DNA of 64,000 nt from Liolophura sinensis (GCF_032854445.1 NC_088303.1:24097265-24161264); one strand, 5' to 3'; shown: positions 1 to 14,200, counted from the stretch's first letter. The notes: a model not told the origin generated them from the sequence alone. Made by a program: numbers and translations.

Positions 1-727
1 TAACCGAAGCCACTTGCACAACAGCACTGTAAGCTTTAGTTGATTATAAATCACTATTTAAAGATCGCGGTCGTAGCCCTCAGGACTGTCGTAACTTACA
101 TGTTCAATCAACAATTACTATAGAGTCAATCCTGTTGTAAAAATTTATAACTGTCTCAAAATTAACACTGAGTACAAATACTTGCATTGGGTTTACTGTT
201 AGTTAGTAATTATCAAACGGGTTTGCTAAGATTTAAATGTTTCAAAAAGATGAGTTAAGAATTTTTTCACGTGCTGTTGTTAGTTGCTAAATCATTATAG
301 AAAATGAAGGTAAGAAAAAGGTATTAACTGATACATTTCCATTTATGCAGACCCCCATTATGTAAAAGTCAAATTTGGCGTACTATTGTGATCGTAACTC
401 CAAAAAGTTACAATCACCTTTGTATATACAAGGACTTTCTGCAAGCTGTGTAACTTCTTTTTACGATAAATTGTGAACTCACTTGTAAGGTTTACAATCA
501 GTAGTAGTTACAATCTCTTTGTGTAAGCAGGCCTTGATCAACTGACTCAAAGATGACTACATGTAGCTGAGAATGCGGACGGCCTGTGCTGTCACTGAAA
601 ACTCATTCATCAATTAAACCTCAAGACTTCCAAGCTTTCTCTTGCAAAACAAAGCCAGATGAATTTATGACATATAAATAGGCCTGACGAATATTATTCC
701 TCAACAAAACATGTTATAAAGAATTAC
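1..727 (-). other. DISP3 intron (partial)
   Basis: AT-rich sequence left of the exon at 728. No exon, repeat unit or conserved reading frame is visible; the acceptor of the next DISP3 exon must lie left of the window. Confidence 0.6.
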
Positions 728-888
728 CGATTCAAACGCAAAGGCCATCCACTTGATGCCGGTGAAATCGTCAGTGAACCTGGCCTCTGCATGGCCTGGA
801 GCTCTCTGGTTGTACAACCTCAAGTCACGCGGCAGGTTATCACACTCCTTAAACCGCTGCAGGAAACGGCCAAATTGCTGCTCCATGG
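728..888 (-). CDS. DISP3: DISP3 exon: end of the second luminal domain
   Basis: The acceptor TTTCAG precedes AMEQQFG and the donor GTAATT follows MAFAFES. The MAFES-like end matches the segment just before TM8 in vertebrate DISP3. Entry phase 1 fits the exon at 2649-2802. Confidence 0.8.
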
Positions 889-3800
889 CTGAAACACAAC
901 AACACTTCTCTTTATTTATTTACTGATTTAATCGGTGTTTTCCGCCACACTCAAGAATATTTCACTGATATGACGGCAACCAGCATTATGGTGGGAGGAA
1001 ACCGGGCAGAGATAAGGGGAAACCCACCATTCTCCTTTAACACTATATATATCAAAAATCCATATGTATGTTTCACCACTGGTCAGTTAGTCAGGGCAGT
1101 ATGCAGCAATTATTGCTTAATGCGGAAATCCCAAAATCCATGAAGGCTTTCTTGTGAAATTGAGGAAAGATCAAGGTCTTACTATCGTTACAAGCATTGT
1201 TTCTTGATGCAGAAACATTAAAACTCGAGATCACAAACAGAGCATTCTGCATCTGTCATCTTTCTAGATAAAGGAACATCATTTGGAATGCATACAACTC
1301 TAGGCACCTAGATTTTTTTAAACAATTTGATGATTCTAGAAACTGATATTGTTTTGACTGTATTCCAGACTGCATCAATTGCTCAAGTACAAGTGAGTGG
1401 TAAACAGCATAAAGCAGATCAGAACAGGGAAAAAAACAGCAATCATAGGCTAGCATAAACTTTATCGCAACTATTTGTCTGAATCCAGGTAAATGTTTGT
1501 ACACAACCCAGCAAACAGCTAATCTGTTGCTCCAGTAATTTTCACATAAATCCTGTTCATGAAAATCAGCCAACTATAATGTTCTTGAAATGTGAGCACA
1601 GATTTCTGTATCTATGAAATTAATGAACTGGATTTTCAAGTCAACAAATACTATTGTAAATGCTTGTTTCAGGGTATAGTCATTTTCAGCATTTTTAGGG
1701 TCATATCATGACCATTTCTTTACAGGGCAAGATAGCACCAGGCTAAAACAAATATCAATGAAAAGCAAGATACTCAATTTTGTTTCTTCTAATCTCTTGC
1801 ATACAAGTGGTCTTTTTTCTGTCTTCTCTTAAAAAATACAGTAAAATTATTAAAACGCCATGTTCAAGCTGAGATGCTTTCTCTAACGTCTGCGATAATT
1901 AGATCAGCACTGCTTTCATCTCAGAAGCCACCTCTGCAACACTGAAGCATAAAATCCAGCGAGAGTTGAATGCCTAGATCAGCCGCAGTAGTGCTTATTA
2001 TTCATTTATTGCTTTATTTCCATTTGTTTCAGAATTGAGCATGAATCTAGTTGTACAACAATCCTATTGTAATTTTGTAAGCCTTTAATAGGGGTCAAAA
2101 TCACCAGCACAACCTCTCCAGAGGCTACAACCTGAACCAGGAATACCCTGGCTGAGCATCTGCAGCTAAGCAGTTTAAACAGAGTCACTGAAGTTCTTTA
2201 TAAATGATATAAATGGGTGTACTGTATAAAAAGTTCAAGTAGCGGAAGACATATTCCTCCACTATGTTCATTTTCCAAGAAAACTATATTTTTAACTTGG
2301 GCTTTCACCACTGAAGTCCACAACTTTTATCAACCATAGGCTACTGCTTAGACTATTAGATTGGAAAATACCTAGAGTACACATGACGTCTCCTTGCCCT
2401 GGATAATGGAGATTCACTTAAGTAGTGACAAGACGAAGTTTCACTAAACTTTTACTGAGTTTGAAAAAAATCTAAAAAAATATTTAATGCTGGTTTAAGA
2501 TATTTTGAATGGTTGTCTTTCCGCATGTATAAACATTATTCAGGTGCTGTCTTTCACTTTACCAATGAAGGAGAGTTCAGACAGTGTTTGTTGTGATGTG
2601 TACATGTCCACTGGGCAGAATGAAAGGCAATTCTGAGGAGAGACTTACCTGTGGGCAGACATTGGGCACTGCCATTGACAACAAGGCGAGTATTTGCTGC
2701 AATCTTCTTGCACACAGTACAGAGTTCTCGCAAATCCTCACTGAGCTTTGATGCGCCAATGGAGAAGTGTTTGCCAAAATTCTCATCATAGATAACCGTT
2801 CCCTAGGGTACCAAAATATAGTTTATACAGAAATAATGAGCAAACAACGATGGTCACATAACATTATTTATACACTACTTGCATTTCCATTCGAAAAACA
2901 AATAATGTTTCGGTGATGGGAACGACGCAGCTTAGTGGTAATAATACCATGATACACAAATATTTCATATCTTGAAACTCAAACCTCAGAACAACTTGAT
3001 GTCACAATCAGAACAGTTCTATCTTGTTTTAAGTTTATAGCACTATAAAAACTTACAGCTTTAGGTAAACATCTTTTTCACATTTTTTTAGAATCTCTGG
3101 GAAGCAGGAGATGGACCTGCACTCATCTACACGTTAAAGGTAAAAAACATATACATGAAGATGGTAGATGTTCTTGTAGCGCGTATTTGGTTACCATGAC
3201 AACACATACACCTGCTTGCATAGTAACATTAAAATATCAACTTGATAAGAACTCACGTAATTATCATTGATGACGTGATCACTGGTGAGGTTTGAACGGT
3301 CCAGATCTTTTATACCAAAGACAACGTAGACAATAGCTCTTGATTCCATCACCGGCCTTTCCTCAGCCTTCCCACAACTGGCCCCACGGCACACCTCGAA
3401 ACCTTTGGGAAGGGAGCTAACTTTGGCATGAGTCACAGATTCTCCACTCTCAGTTGTAGCAGCTTGTGTTTGAGGAAGAAATTGAAGGTATATTATAAAA
3501 CATGTCAAACAGAAAAATTAAGAAAATATTATCCAGATTGCTCCGAGGCTATTTTACTTAAAAATACCAAACTGAAATACGTAAAAAAAGCATAAATATT
3601 CTGGTACATCTGTAAAATTTGAGTATTACTCAAAGCTGTATTTGGATCATTCAAGGGAGGGCTGCCAAAAAAGTCAGGTCAGGGTCATGAGACAGACCAG
3701 TCAAATACGTGCTGCTAGATTTTTTATTACAAAATCTGAAATTAAATTTATAACAATGCCTGAATTCTAAGGTGAGCATGCATTTTTTTAAAGCTGTGGT

Positions 3801-6800
3801 CAATAAAAATCTTCACCACCAAATATCCACAAGGATTCATATAAATGTCTTGATCTAATCGTATTAGGCCTTTGCCTTTCTAGTTTTTTTTACATATTTA
3901 GTCTTTTAAACATTACATCCTGAAGCCTGCCAAACTAACCTGTTCTTCTTGTTGGTCTAGTAGTGGTAATTCTCTCCTGTGTGCGTACTGCCATGGTGGG
4001 TTGCGGGGCTCCAGTCACCTGAATATGAGGAGGAGGTGTTGGCCAAGGGTGAGGTGGGCTAGCCTTAGTTGGCCTTGGCATGGCAGTGGTCGTGTCCTCA
4101 TTTGGCTTACTTCCCTTTGTGCTGTAACTCTTCACTGGTTCTTTGGTTGTTTTCCCCTTGTAGGGATAGCCAGTTTTAGGTGGGAAAACTCTGTGAGGAA
4201 GAGACATGTTTTTCCACTTGTCAGGAATAGACATGTTTTTCCACTTGTCAGGAATATGTACATTAGGTGGGAGATGTGGAACAGGGTTGTTGGTAGCACC
4301 ATCAGTCTGAAAGAAGACAAACACAAACCCAGAGATGAAGGCCACAATCAGAGAGAACATACTTAATAAAAACACACATAACTCAAGACAGATTAAGAGA
4401 GGAAACTTTTTAAATTTTGAAAACACCTTTTTTTTTACCTGTCATCTCCATGCTAAAGCAATCTTCACAGACACATATAGCTATTCAGACCAAGAGTCCT
4501 CATTCTCTGAACTTAGCTATACTACACGTATTCAACAGGATACCATGAGTCTTCACTTGAAAACTCTTTATCAGGTCATGCTCCTCTCTTCATAAACAAT
4601 CCTAAATTTTTCGATAATGGCAGAGTTGTTTTATTATCATCTTAAAACCAATCTACCTTCACGTATCCCTGAGACTGTTCTACTCATTCCTGGCTACATG
4701 TATGTCCTAGGGCATATTTAAGGTGGTTTAGAGTAAATAACATGTAAATAACATGTCATAAATATTACTTTTCAGTGATGGAATTTATATTTTTCCAGTA
4801 AGATATGATCATACCTTCCAAGCAAACCTAAAACACTTTTCTTCATCAATACAACTTTGTGGTTATTTACTGTATAAACTGAAATAGTCTTTGGGGTGAT
4901 CCAACATATTACTGTACACGAGAAAAAATAAGCGGAATGACCCTTTTGGCGAGTGGCTGGTGTTCTCTTGGCTGCTATTCTGGCAAGGTAATCTCAACAA
5001 TCTTAAAAAATTGCCGAGTGATTCCAAATAAGGGCATGAAATTACAACCCAGTGTGAAGAGGAGACGTCAAGTTCAACAGAATTACGTCTGTTCGAATGC
5101 TGGACATTAATCTCTGTCACATTCCTCTGACAGTCCGTAGTGGAACGTACAGTAACGTGACAGGCTCAGTTCTATTGCAAGCAGCAGGGACACTTTCTTT
5201 TAGCACAAAAATCCATGTGGTACCACGGAATCCAGCTTAGCTTACATCATACGAATGTCCCAAACAAAAGAGTGTCAAAGATAGTTTCATCTTGGCACAT
5301 GGCTTTCTACTTTATCGTACTGAGTGGTGTGAATGAAGGGATAACTGGTATCTTTTTCCAATTAAAACAAAAATTAAAGCTCTTATCCAACACTGTTGCG
5401 GGGATCCACGCCACTACAAGTAGTCTTTCACCACTTCTGGTGTTTCTAAAGTTCACGATCATGAGGAAAAAACGCGAAAAAAATAGAATGTCCAGGATTT
5501 GAGCCCTAGGCCGCCATGCAGCATTTACAATTGGCCATGTACTGAAGACTAGCATAGAAATTAGTCGGCTTTGATCTTCTGTTGATTGCCCAGGACAAAA
5601 GATAGAAAGAAGACATTGTTGCAGAACTGATGCAAGTTCTTGTGTTATTTACATTGGACGGTTTTGTCAAATTTTTGTTGAAAACAACATAAAATACAAA
5701 AAAAAAATCCTGTAGATTTGGAATTATGACGTCAAACGGCAGCAGATAGTGTGTTTGTTTAATGATTTTAAGCAGTTTAAAAATTGACCTTCTTCTGAGC
5801 CAAGTTCATTGGTCAGTTTTGGCCTTATTTGCATACCAAACCAAAAGTTTTTTACAATATGGGTAGAGCGATCCACCTCAAAACTGTCCACGACAAGTTA
5901 ATCTTGATAGGTTCACCCATTTTGGAGAAGATTTTTTTACCTTATCAATATATTTCAAAATGGCGGCTAAATCTTGTGATTGGTAAAACAGCACAAAACA
6001 TAAAAAGTTGCATCATATGTTCCTCATTAAGACTACAAAGTTTGGTTTTTCTACCTTACCCAATTTTGGAAATATTGCAATTCTATGAGTTGACTAAGAG
6101 CAAAAATAATAATAATCTAAACAACTTCAAGAGGTGTCCCGTTAGGATACTGGCATGGACCCCTAACAATCAGGGTGGTGATAGAATTGATCTTAAAGAA
6201 GGCATTTGCTCTTTAGTGTTAAGTTTAATGTTGCTGATCAACTGTCAAGAGACAGCTGACCTATTGCCAAGCCTCACAATCAAGAATGGCTTCGCAATAC
6301 GTCACAAAATCACTCTTTTCGGTAAATAATCCAAATATCTGCACCATTTTCCTTCCTTACAACATAATCTGCCAGACTTTGTGTGGATGAGTACTTTTTC
6401 TGAACTCCCACTTTCTTTCTTAAGTACAGGTACAACAACAGTGCACATAAGCATGTGTTATTTTGTACAGACATTCAATAAAAAACACAGACTGTTGATT
6501 CAGTAAGGAATGTTTACAAAGTATACTACTATGCAAATAACCATGTGAATTTAATTCAGGTTCACCATCTTAAAATATTTCCAATACCCAGTGGCACCCA
6601 TTTTTACCTGAACTATAAACATTAAAAGCCTATCAAAAGTTACATCATCTTGGAAGTATGCTTAAGCATAAAATGTTCTGCTCTAAAAGAAAATTAGGAG
6701 ACAATGGCCTCAGCATAACTAAAGTTAAATATGTACGATTTTTAATGATTTGGAAATGTTAAGAAATTCAAATTATTTCCATCTAAGTTATCTGCTGTGC

Positions 6801-8265
6801 AGTGAGTTTGATAGGCACACTCTTTGTGTATACATGGATCAGACATTTATTCAACATATTGCCCGAATAAAAATAATGTGGTTCCTACTCTTGAGACTGC
6901 TGGACATTTTTGGAAAAGGTAAATTCGTTACCTTTTTTCCCTGCTGTACACCAGGCCTCTCCCATATGCTGCACATTCTCACACAGACTAACTACAGGTG
7001 CACTGCTGACAGCACCAGTGAGCTTACCTGGTGGTCTGACTGAAAAAAGCCAGAGCATGTTGGGCAGGAGAACTTGTCAATACTGAGGTTGGCCTTGAGG
7101 TCCAGCATCATCTGTAGATTGGTACTATCTTAAACAGCTGCGGAGGTTTGCTGGACATCTTGATTTGTGTCATTAATCCCACAGATACAACCAGCAGGAC
7201 AAAGTACAGACCTTTTGGGGGGGGGGGGGGGGGGGGGGAGAAACAGAATGGTTAAATGTGGTAATTAAACACAAGCAAACAAACAACATAGTTCAGTTCT
7301 CAGTGAAAACTACAGGTATTCTTATCGATCATTTTTGTGTAACTTTAGAAGTTGTCTTCAACATTTTTGCCATAATGAATGCTAACAGCCTTCTCTCTTC
7401 CTAGCCTCACACATATAGACTTGTAAGCATACTGTATTCATATCAATTTTTCAGGGCTACATCCTAAATTTGTATCAGACTACAAGCTTTGCCAGTGAAA
7501 TAAATGTATGTTTCTTGAAAATGAACTTTAATAAAAGTTTAGGGCATATGCATGATTGAAGGGGGGTGGGGGAGTGGGGTGGGGTGGGAATGATTTGGGG
7601 GACTAGGGGGACTGTGCAGATTCCTCACAATACTATGAAATTTAAAATTTCTTAAAGTCAATATTAAACTCTTTATTAAAACTGAATTGCCATATATTTT
7701 TCTAAATGAAAGTTACCCCATTCTTACTACATGTACTTTTAAGTGATCAAATAAGACTCAGCATACCAGCCACAAACATCGGCTCGAATGACTGGAGCAG
7801 CCACAAATCTGCATAAACCTTGCTGTAACATGTGACCAAGGTCAAAGAGTTGTCTGCTCTTCCTTTTGGTTCGTCTGGAGGAAGTGAGGCTCCTGAATGT
7901 GGGGGTCTGTACTACTGACGTATGGCATTAACAGTGGCTCATCATTCTGTCTCAAGTCTGAAACTGTTAAAAATACTCTTTACTATCATATAATACTGTA
8001 TTACATTACCCTATTACACTAGTATAGATGTGTATACAACTTTAGTCTAGAATGAAACCAACAAGGTATATGTTTAAATTCTGTGAAAAACATTCAGAAT
8101 GTATAGGGGCTTCATTGGCCAATGTGGTTAGCATGGCATAATGACCCAGGAGCCTCTCCAGCAAAACAAATCAGAATGTATATGCATGTAGGCTTCAGCT
8201 TTTACTTCATACATAGGACTATTTTTCAGTCCTATGATGAAGAGGTGTTATTTGGAACATGTGTA

Positions 8266-8297
<32 letters not shown>

Positions 8298-11200
8298 CTG
8301 TGTCTTCGCATGGCAGGGTGCCAAAGTAGTGCTGACACTGAAGTATCATGCCAAAGACACCAGACATGGCACCCCACCCAGCCACATTATACGAAGAATG
8401 GGCCTACCAGTCCTGTTTCCTTGTTGTAACTTCTCAGTGCAGGGTTCCAAGTCAGGCAGCAGCAAGTACCATTTTTTTTAGTCTTTGGAATGACCTGACT
8501 GAGGACTGAACCCAGATTTCCCGATTTTGAGGCGGACTCTCCAAGCACAAGGCCACAGTTAGATTCAGAATGAATTGTAAATACTAGAGAGGAACTCCCG
8601 AAGTCATGTGAAAACTGTTTTAAAATATTTAACGTTATTTTAAAGTTTACGCAGCAATCCTTCTGTTTGTTGAGCTAACAGATTCAAACCATAAACAAAT
8701 GTACCAAAAACTGCAGTATTACCAGCAAGGCCCTCATCCTCTAGCTGTAACATAGGAACATCATCATCATCATCATGCTCATTTGCTGAGTGGGTGGATC
8801 GTTCTGCTCCTGGACTCTCCGTTAAAATCTCGTCTGACCCAGATTTATAGTACACATGCAGAGTGTTCACATCTTTCCGTAAAACCAATTTGTAAAATCT
8901 GAAATCATCATAAAGTGAGTTCTTACTCATACATGGTTAGACATATTTGAATTCCACGCCCATTCATACTATGTATTTCAATTCTATACTCACAGGAAGA
9001 AAAAAGCACTTCAGTTTCATACTCACACACATCGTAATTCAATTCCATAGTCACAAATATTTCAATACCATACACGCAGGTTTTGATTCCATACTCACAC
9101 TTATTTCAATTTGATACTCACACATATTTCAATACCATAATCACAAAGGTTTTAATTCCATACTCACAGGTTTCTATTCCATACTTACACTTACTTTAAT
9201 TCCATACTTACATGAACCCATATTTCAACACCATACTCACACAGGTTTCAATTCCATACTCACACTTATTTCAATTTCACACTCACACATATTTCAATAC
9301 CATACTCACACAGGTTCAATTCCATACTGACACATATTTTGATTCTATAAACACAGGTTTCGATTCCATATTCACACTTATTTCAATTTCATACTCACAC
9401 AAATTTCAATACCATACTCACACAGGTTCAATTCCATACTCACACTTATTTCAATTCCTTACTCACACAAATTTCAATACCATACTCACATAGGTTCCAT
9501 GCCATACTCACAGCAGTTTCAATTCTATACTCACACTTATTTCAATTCCATACACACAAATATTTCAATACCATACTCACACAGGTTCAATTCCATACTC
9601 ACACAGATTCAATTCCATACTCACACAGGTTTTGATTCCATACTCACAAATATTTCAATACCATACTCATACAGGTTTCGATTCCATACTCACACTTATT
9701 TCAATTCCATACTCACAAATATTTCAATACCATACTCATACAGGTTTCGATTCCATACTCACACTTATTTCAATTCCATACTCACACATATTTCAAAGAC
9801 CTGAAGCAGAGGCCTTCCAGCCAGGCAAAGATGATATACCAGAAATACAAGACTGGAGGGAGTAGAAGAATAACACAGAGCCAGCAGCAGGCCACGATGA
9901 GAGCCATAAACAGGCCAAACTCATGGAGAGCAGGAATCTGGAACAGCAAAAATACCGTATGCCACATTAATGATGCAACAACAGAGCAATATTATATTGT
10001 GGGCACCAAGGGAACAAGGATACGCTGTACATGTACGGTACATAGCATTAATGGTGGACCATGAAAGCAAGGATACAGTGCACAGCATTTATGGTGCGCG
10101 ATAATTTGTTATGCAAGAATAAGCACGCAACATTAATGGTTCAAGAGCACAGCATATTATATGAGCATGCAACATTAATGGTGCCACCAAGGGAACAGAG
10201 GATATATGTACAGTACACAGCATTAAGGGTGGACCATGAAAGCAAGGATACAGTACATAGCATGTATGGTACGTGATAATTTTTTATGCAAGAATAAGCC
10301 CGCAACATTAATGGTTCAACAGCAGAGCAATGATACAGTACCTAACACTAACGGTGCACCAAGTGACTAGGAATGTGTTTAACCATTAATGGTGCATCAG
10401 AGCAATAGTGGTGCACAGCCTTAATGGTGGACAAACACAGCAATAATACAGTATGCAGCATTAAAGGTGGAACAACAGAGCAATATGCCAGGCAGCTGAC
10501 AAACCTTGTAAACAGGACTTCACATCGTTAGGTAGCTGACAAACTTAGTCAATAGGGCTGCACTTTGTCAGAAAGCTGACAAAGCTAGTGAACAGGGCTG
10601 CACTTTGTCAGAAAGCTGACAAACCTAGTAAACAGGGCTGCACTTTGTCAGAAATCTGACAAACCTAGTAAACAGGGCTGCACTTTGTCAGAAAGCTGAC
10701 AAACCTAGTAAACAGGGCTGCACTTTGTCAGAAAGCTGACAAACCTAGTAAACAGGGCTGCACTTTGTCAGAAAGCTGACAAACCTAGTAAACAGGGCTG
10801 CACTTTGTCAGAAAGCTGACAAACCTAGTAAACAGGGCTGTACTTTGTCAGAAAGCTGACAAACCTATTAAACAGGGATGCACTTTGTCAGGAAGCAGAC
10901 AAACCTAGGAAACAGGGATGCACTTTGTCAGGAAGCAGACAAACCTTGTAAACAGGGATGCACTTTGTCAGAAAGCTGACAAACCTAGTAAACATGGATG
11001 TACTTTGTCAGAAAGCTGGCAAACCTATTAAACAGGGATGCACTTTGTCAGGAAGCAGACAAACCTAGTAAACAGGGCTGTACTTTGTCAGAAAGCTGAC
11101 AAACCTATTAAACAGGGATGCACTTTGTCAGGAAGCAGACAAACCTAGTCAACAGGGCTGCACTTTGTCAGAAAGCTGACAAAGCTAGTGAACAGGGCTG

Positions 11201-14200
11201 CACTTTGTCAGAAAGCTGACAAACCTAGTAAACAGGGATGTACTTTGCCAGAAAGCTGACAAACCTAGTAAACAGGGCTGCACTTTGTCAGAAAGCTGAC
11301 AAACCTAGTAAACAGGGCTGCACTTTGTCAGAAAGCTGACAAACCTAGTAAACATGGATGTACTTTGTCAGAAAGCTGGCAAACCTATTAAACAGGGATG
11401 CACTTTGTCAGGAAGCAGACAAACCTAGTAAACAGGGCTGTACTTTGTCAGAAAGCTGACAAACCTATTAAACAGGGATGCACTTTGTCAGGAAGCAGAC
11501 AAACCTAGTCAACAGGGCTGCACTTTGTCAGAAAGCTGACAAAGCTAGTGAACAGGGCTGCACTTTGTCAGAAAGCTGACAAACCTAGTAAACAGGGATG
11601 AACTTTGCCAGGAAGCAGACAAACCTAGTAAACAGGGATGCACTTTGTACGGAAGTAAACAAACCTAGTTAACAGGGATGCACTTTGTCAGGAAGCAGAC
11701 AAACCTCCTGATAGGTACAGTGTAGCCTCGCTATAACATGCCCCTTTGGGGACAGGTTCCTGAGCGCGCTATAGGCTAACTGCGCTATAACGAAATGACC
11801 TCAGGATCCAGTATATAGGTCTAGAAAAGATCTTACAGGTCATGATTTTGACACTGAACAACGTTTTATCGATGCAAAATGTCTTTTGTAAAATGCTTTC
11901 TTATTGTTATTTTACTATAAACGCATGAGATATTTTGTTACCTATGGATTCAACTAGTATTCTACAATACACAAGTTTTCAGGAACGGAACACAAGCATC
12001 TCAGCACCGTTCTAGGAGATATATCCTGCGAGACTATCCTCGTACTTAATCGTGCACAGGCTTGAGCTGATCTACAAAACTCGGTACATGTTACACATTT
12101 CCACAAGCTGAATTTAAGTAATGTAGTTTCATCCACTTTATTTTTAACCACTTTGATATCCAATTCGTTCCATGTCGGAAGTAATGCTGCTACAATGTCA
12201 TACTTGTGTTTGGAATTAACTCTCAAGGAAGTGTAACCAGTTACAATCTCTGTTATTATTCATGGGAAAATCCATTTCTTTTAGTTCATACTCACGTAAT
12301 ATTCAAATCTGAAGCCTAAAATATCTAATCGCACATGGGTCACACACTAATAGTAGGAAATGAAGCAAAAGATGTCGCGTTACTTATGTATATTTCTTGG
12401 TGAAAAATTTTTTTTCGCTTGCAGTTTTAGCTGTTCTCATATGAAAGTACACCATAGATTTTTGGGGGACAAGATTTGGGTCGCGTTATATCTGATTGGG
12501 TACTATATTGAGGCGTCATAAAACGAGGCTACACTGTAGCTGATAAACCAACCTTGGCAAAGGGCTAGTCATCTTCAAGAAAAACAGAAAATGTGCTTTA
12601 ATTTATTTATTGATTTATTTATTTGATTGGTGTTTTACGCCCCATTCAAGAATATTTCACTTATAGGACGGCAGCCAGCATTAGGATGGGAGGAAACCGG
12701 GTGCAGCCTGGAAGAAACCCACGACCATCCGCAGGTAGCTGTAAGACCTTCCCACGTACAGCCGGAAAGGAAGACAGCATGAGCTGGACTTGAACTCACA
12801 GCAACCGCATTGGTGGAAATGTGTTTTAAACTTACCACAGATGCAATATTTGCAGCAAATGCAGCTGCTGTTGTGAAGGAGGTAAAAAAGGTAGCTTTTC
12901 CAGCTGTCTTTACAGTGTAGAGTAGTCTCCCCTTGATCTTGTCCATGTGTTCTGCCTGACGAAAAGTGTTCACAAATACAAAAACATCATCCACTCCTAA
13001 TAAAAAAACAAAACAAACAAAACATCAAAGATAAATGCAAACAACATCTCTTTTTTCTGAGTAAAAACTGATTATTATCTAAAGACCATACAGTTATAGC
13101 TTGTTCCAGCATAAAGTAGACGTAATAATGCTTCTTGGATATTAAAGTATTAAGCTTCAAGAAATTTGAAATCAGACGTACATATACAGTTACCATCAAA
13201 ACACTGAGAACGTTAGCTTCAATCTGAGTTTGACAATAAACTATATGCAATGTTGTGTCTCTTTAATAATTCATGACTGCTGATATGCACCAACATTTCC
13301 AATTATACATCTACGTACTGCGCCAGATATCCTGTGTAGAAGTAAACGTTACCAAATAACAAACAGCAAAAATGTAACAATAGAATACCTCTGCATTAAA
13401 TTTATCACAAACACTAAAAATCATGTCTTTTGGTGTTGTTTTTTTCCTCTGTAAACTGAATGCAGTCAAACATTTCATATTTTTTATGGACCACATTCAT
13501 GGTGTTGAATGCAAGTGATGCCGCACTATATTTTTCCCCTTACTTTCTCACATTTCTTGTTAGGTTTACTGATGTCATCTGGACTCATGATTCGTGTACA
13601 CATACATGTAAGTGACTTATTCTGACACCAAATACCAGAATATGTTGTGAAAATGCCACTAACCAAACATTTGAACAATGGTGAAAAACTAACCCACATG
13701 TACATGTAGAAAAACAAAACTGCATGAAATGGTAGTTTAAGGTAAGGTGTTTACAATTATTTCTTTATACTTAAATTTTTGTTAATTTATTCATTTTTGA
13801 ATTTGATTATTGTTTTATTCCATTCTCACAAATATCCTTTCACTTTAAATCATAATGAATCCACATAAATTCTGTAAGATGAACATGCTCACCTATTCCA
13901 ATGACAACAAAAGCAGCTGCTCCATTGAGAATTCCCAGCGCCTGGATATTGAAGGCCACTCTGTACAGGAAAATGGCTATGGGAAAACTCAGCCCAATTG
14001 ACACCAGCGCCCAAAATGTTAGCCACAGAGAAAAGGAGGTCAGGACAAAGATGAAGAGACCAATGAAAATGAGCGCAAATCGGGCCAGCCAGAGGTCACT
14101 CCAAAAGGTCGTCTCTACCTCGTAATCAAACATCTCATTGCCACCATAGAGCACCTTCACTTTACTGAAAAGTTGAAAGAAATTTTAGGTAAAAAAAAAA

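Noticed and set aside
4863..5120. Minus-strand open frame as a missing DISP3 exon
   Set aside because: It has weak resemblance (HWVVISC, FRLFFLVY) to the KWMLTTLAC...FDFSFYV part of DISP3, but both possible donors leave phase 1 while the next exon needs phase 0, and the acceptor is unclear.
5829..6329. 166-codon plus-strand frame
   Set aside because: No domain recognised, lies within a DISP3 intron and overlaps a likely dispersed repeat; probably chance.
9212..9865. Plus-strand frames of 77-101 codons (NTILTQVSIPYSH type repeats)
   Set aside because: Pure translation of the donor-site minisatellite.
10489..11715. CRISPR array
   Set aside because: Units are contiguous 40-mers with no variable spacers, in an animal intron.
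11954..12226. 90-codon frame inside the pogo-like element as transposase
   Set aside because: No DDE-type or helix-turn-helix motif is visible and it is far shorter than a transposase.
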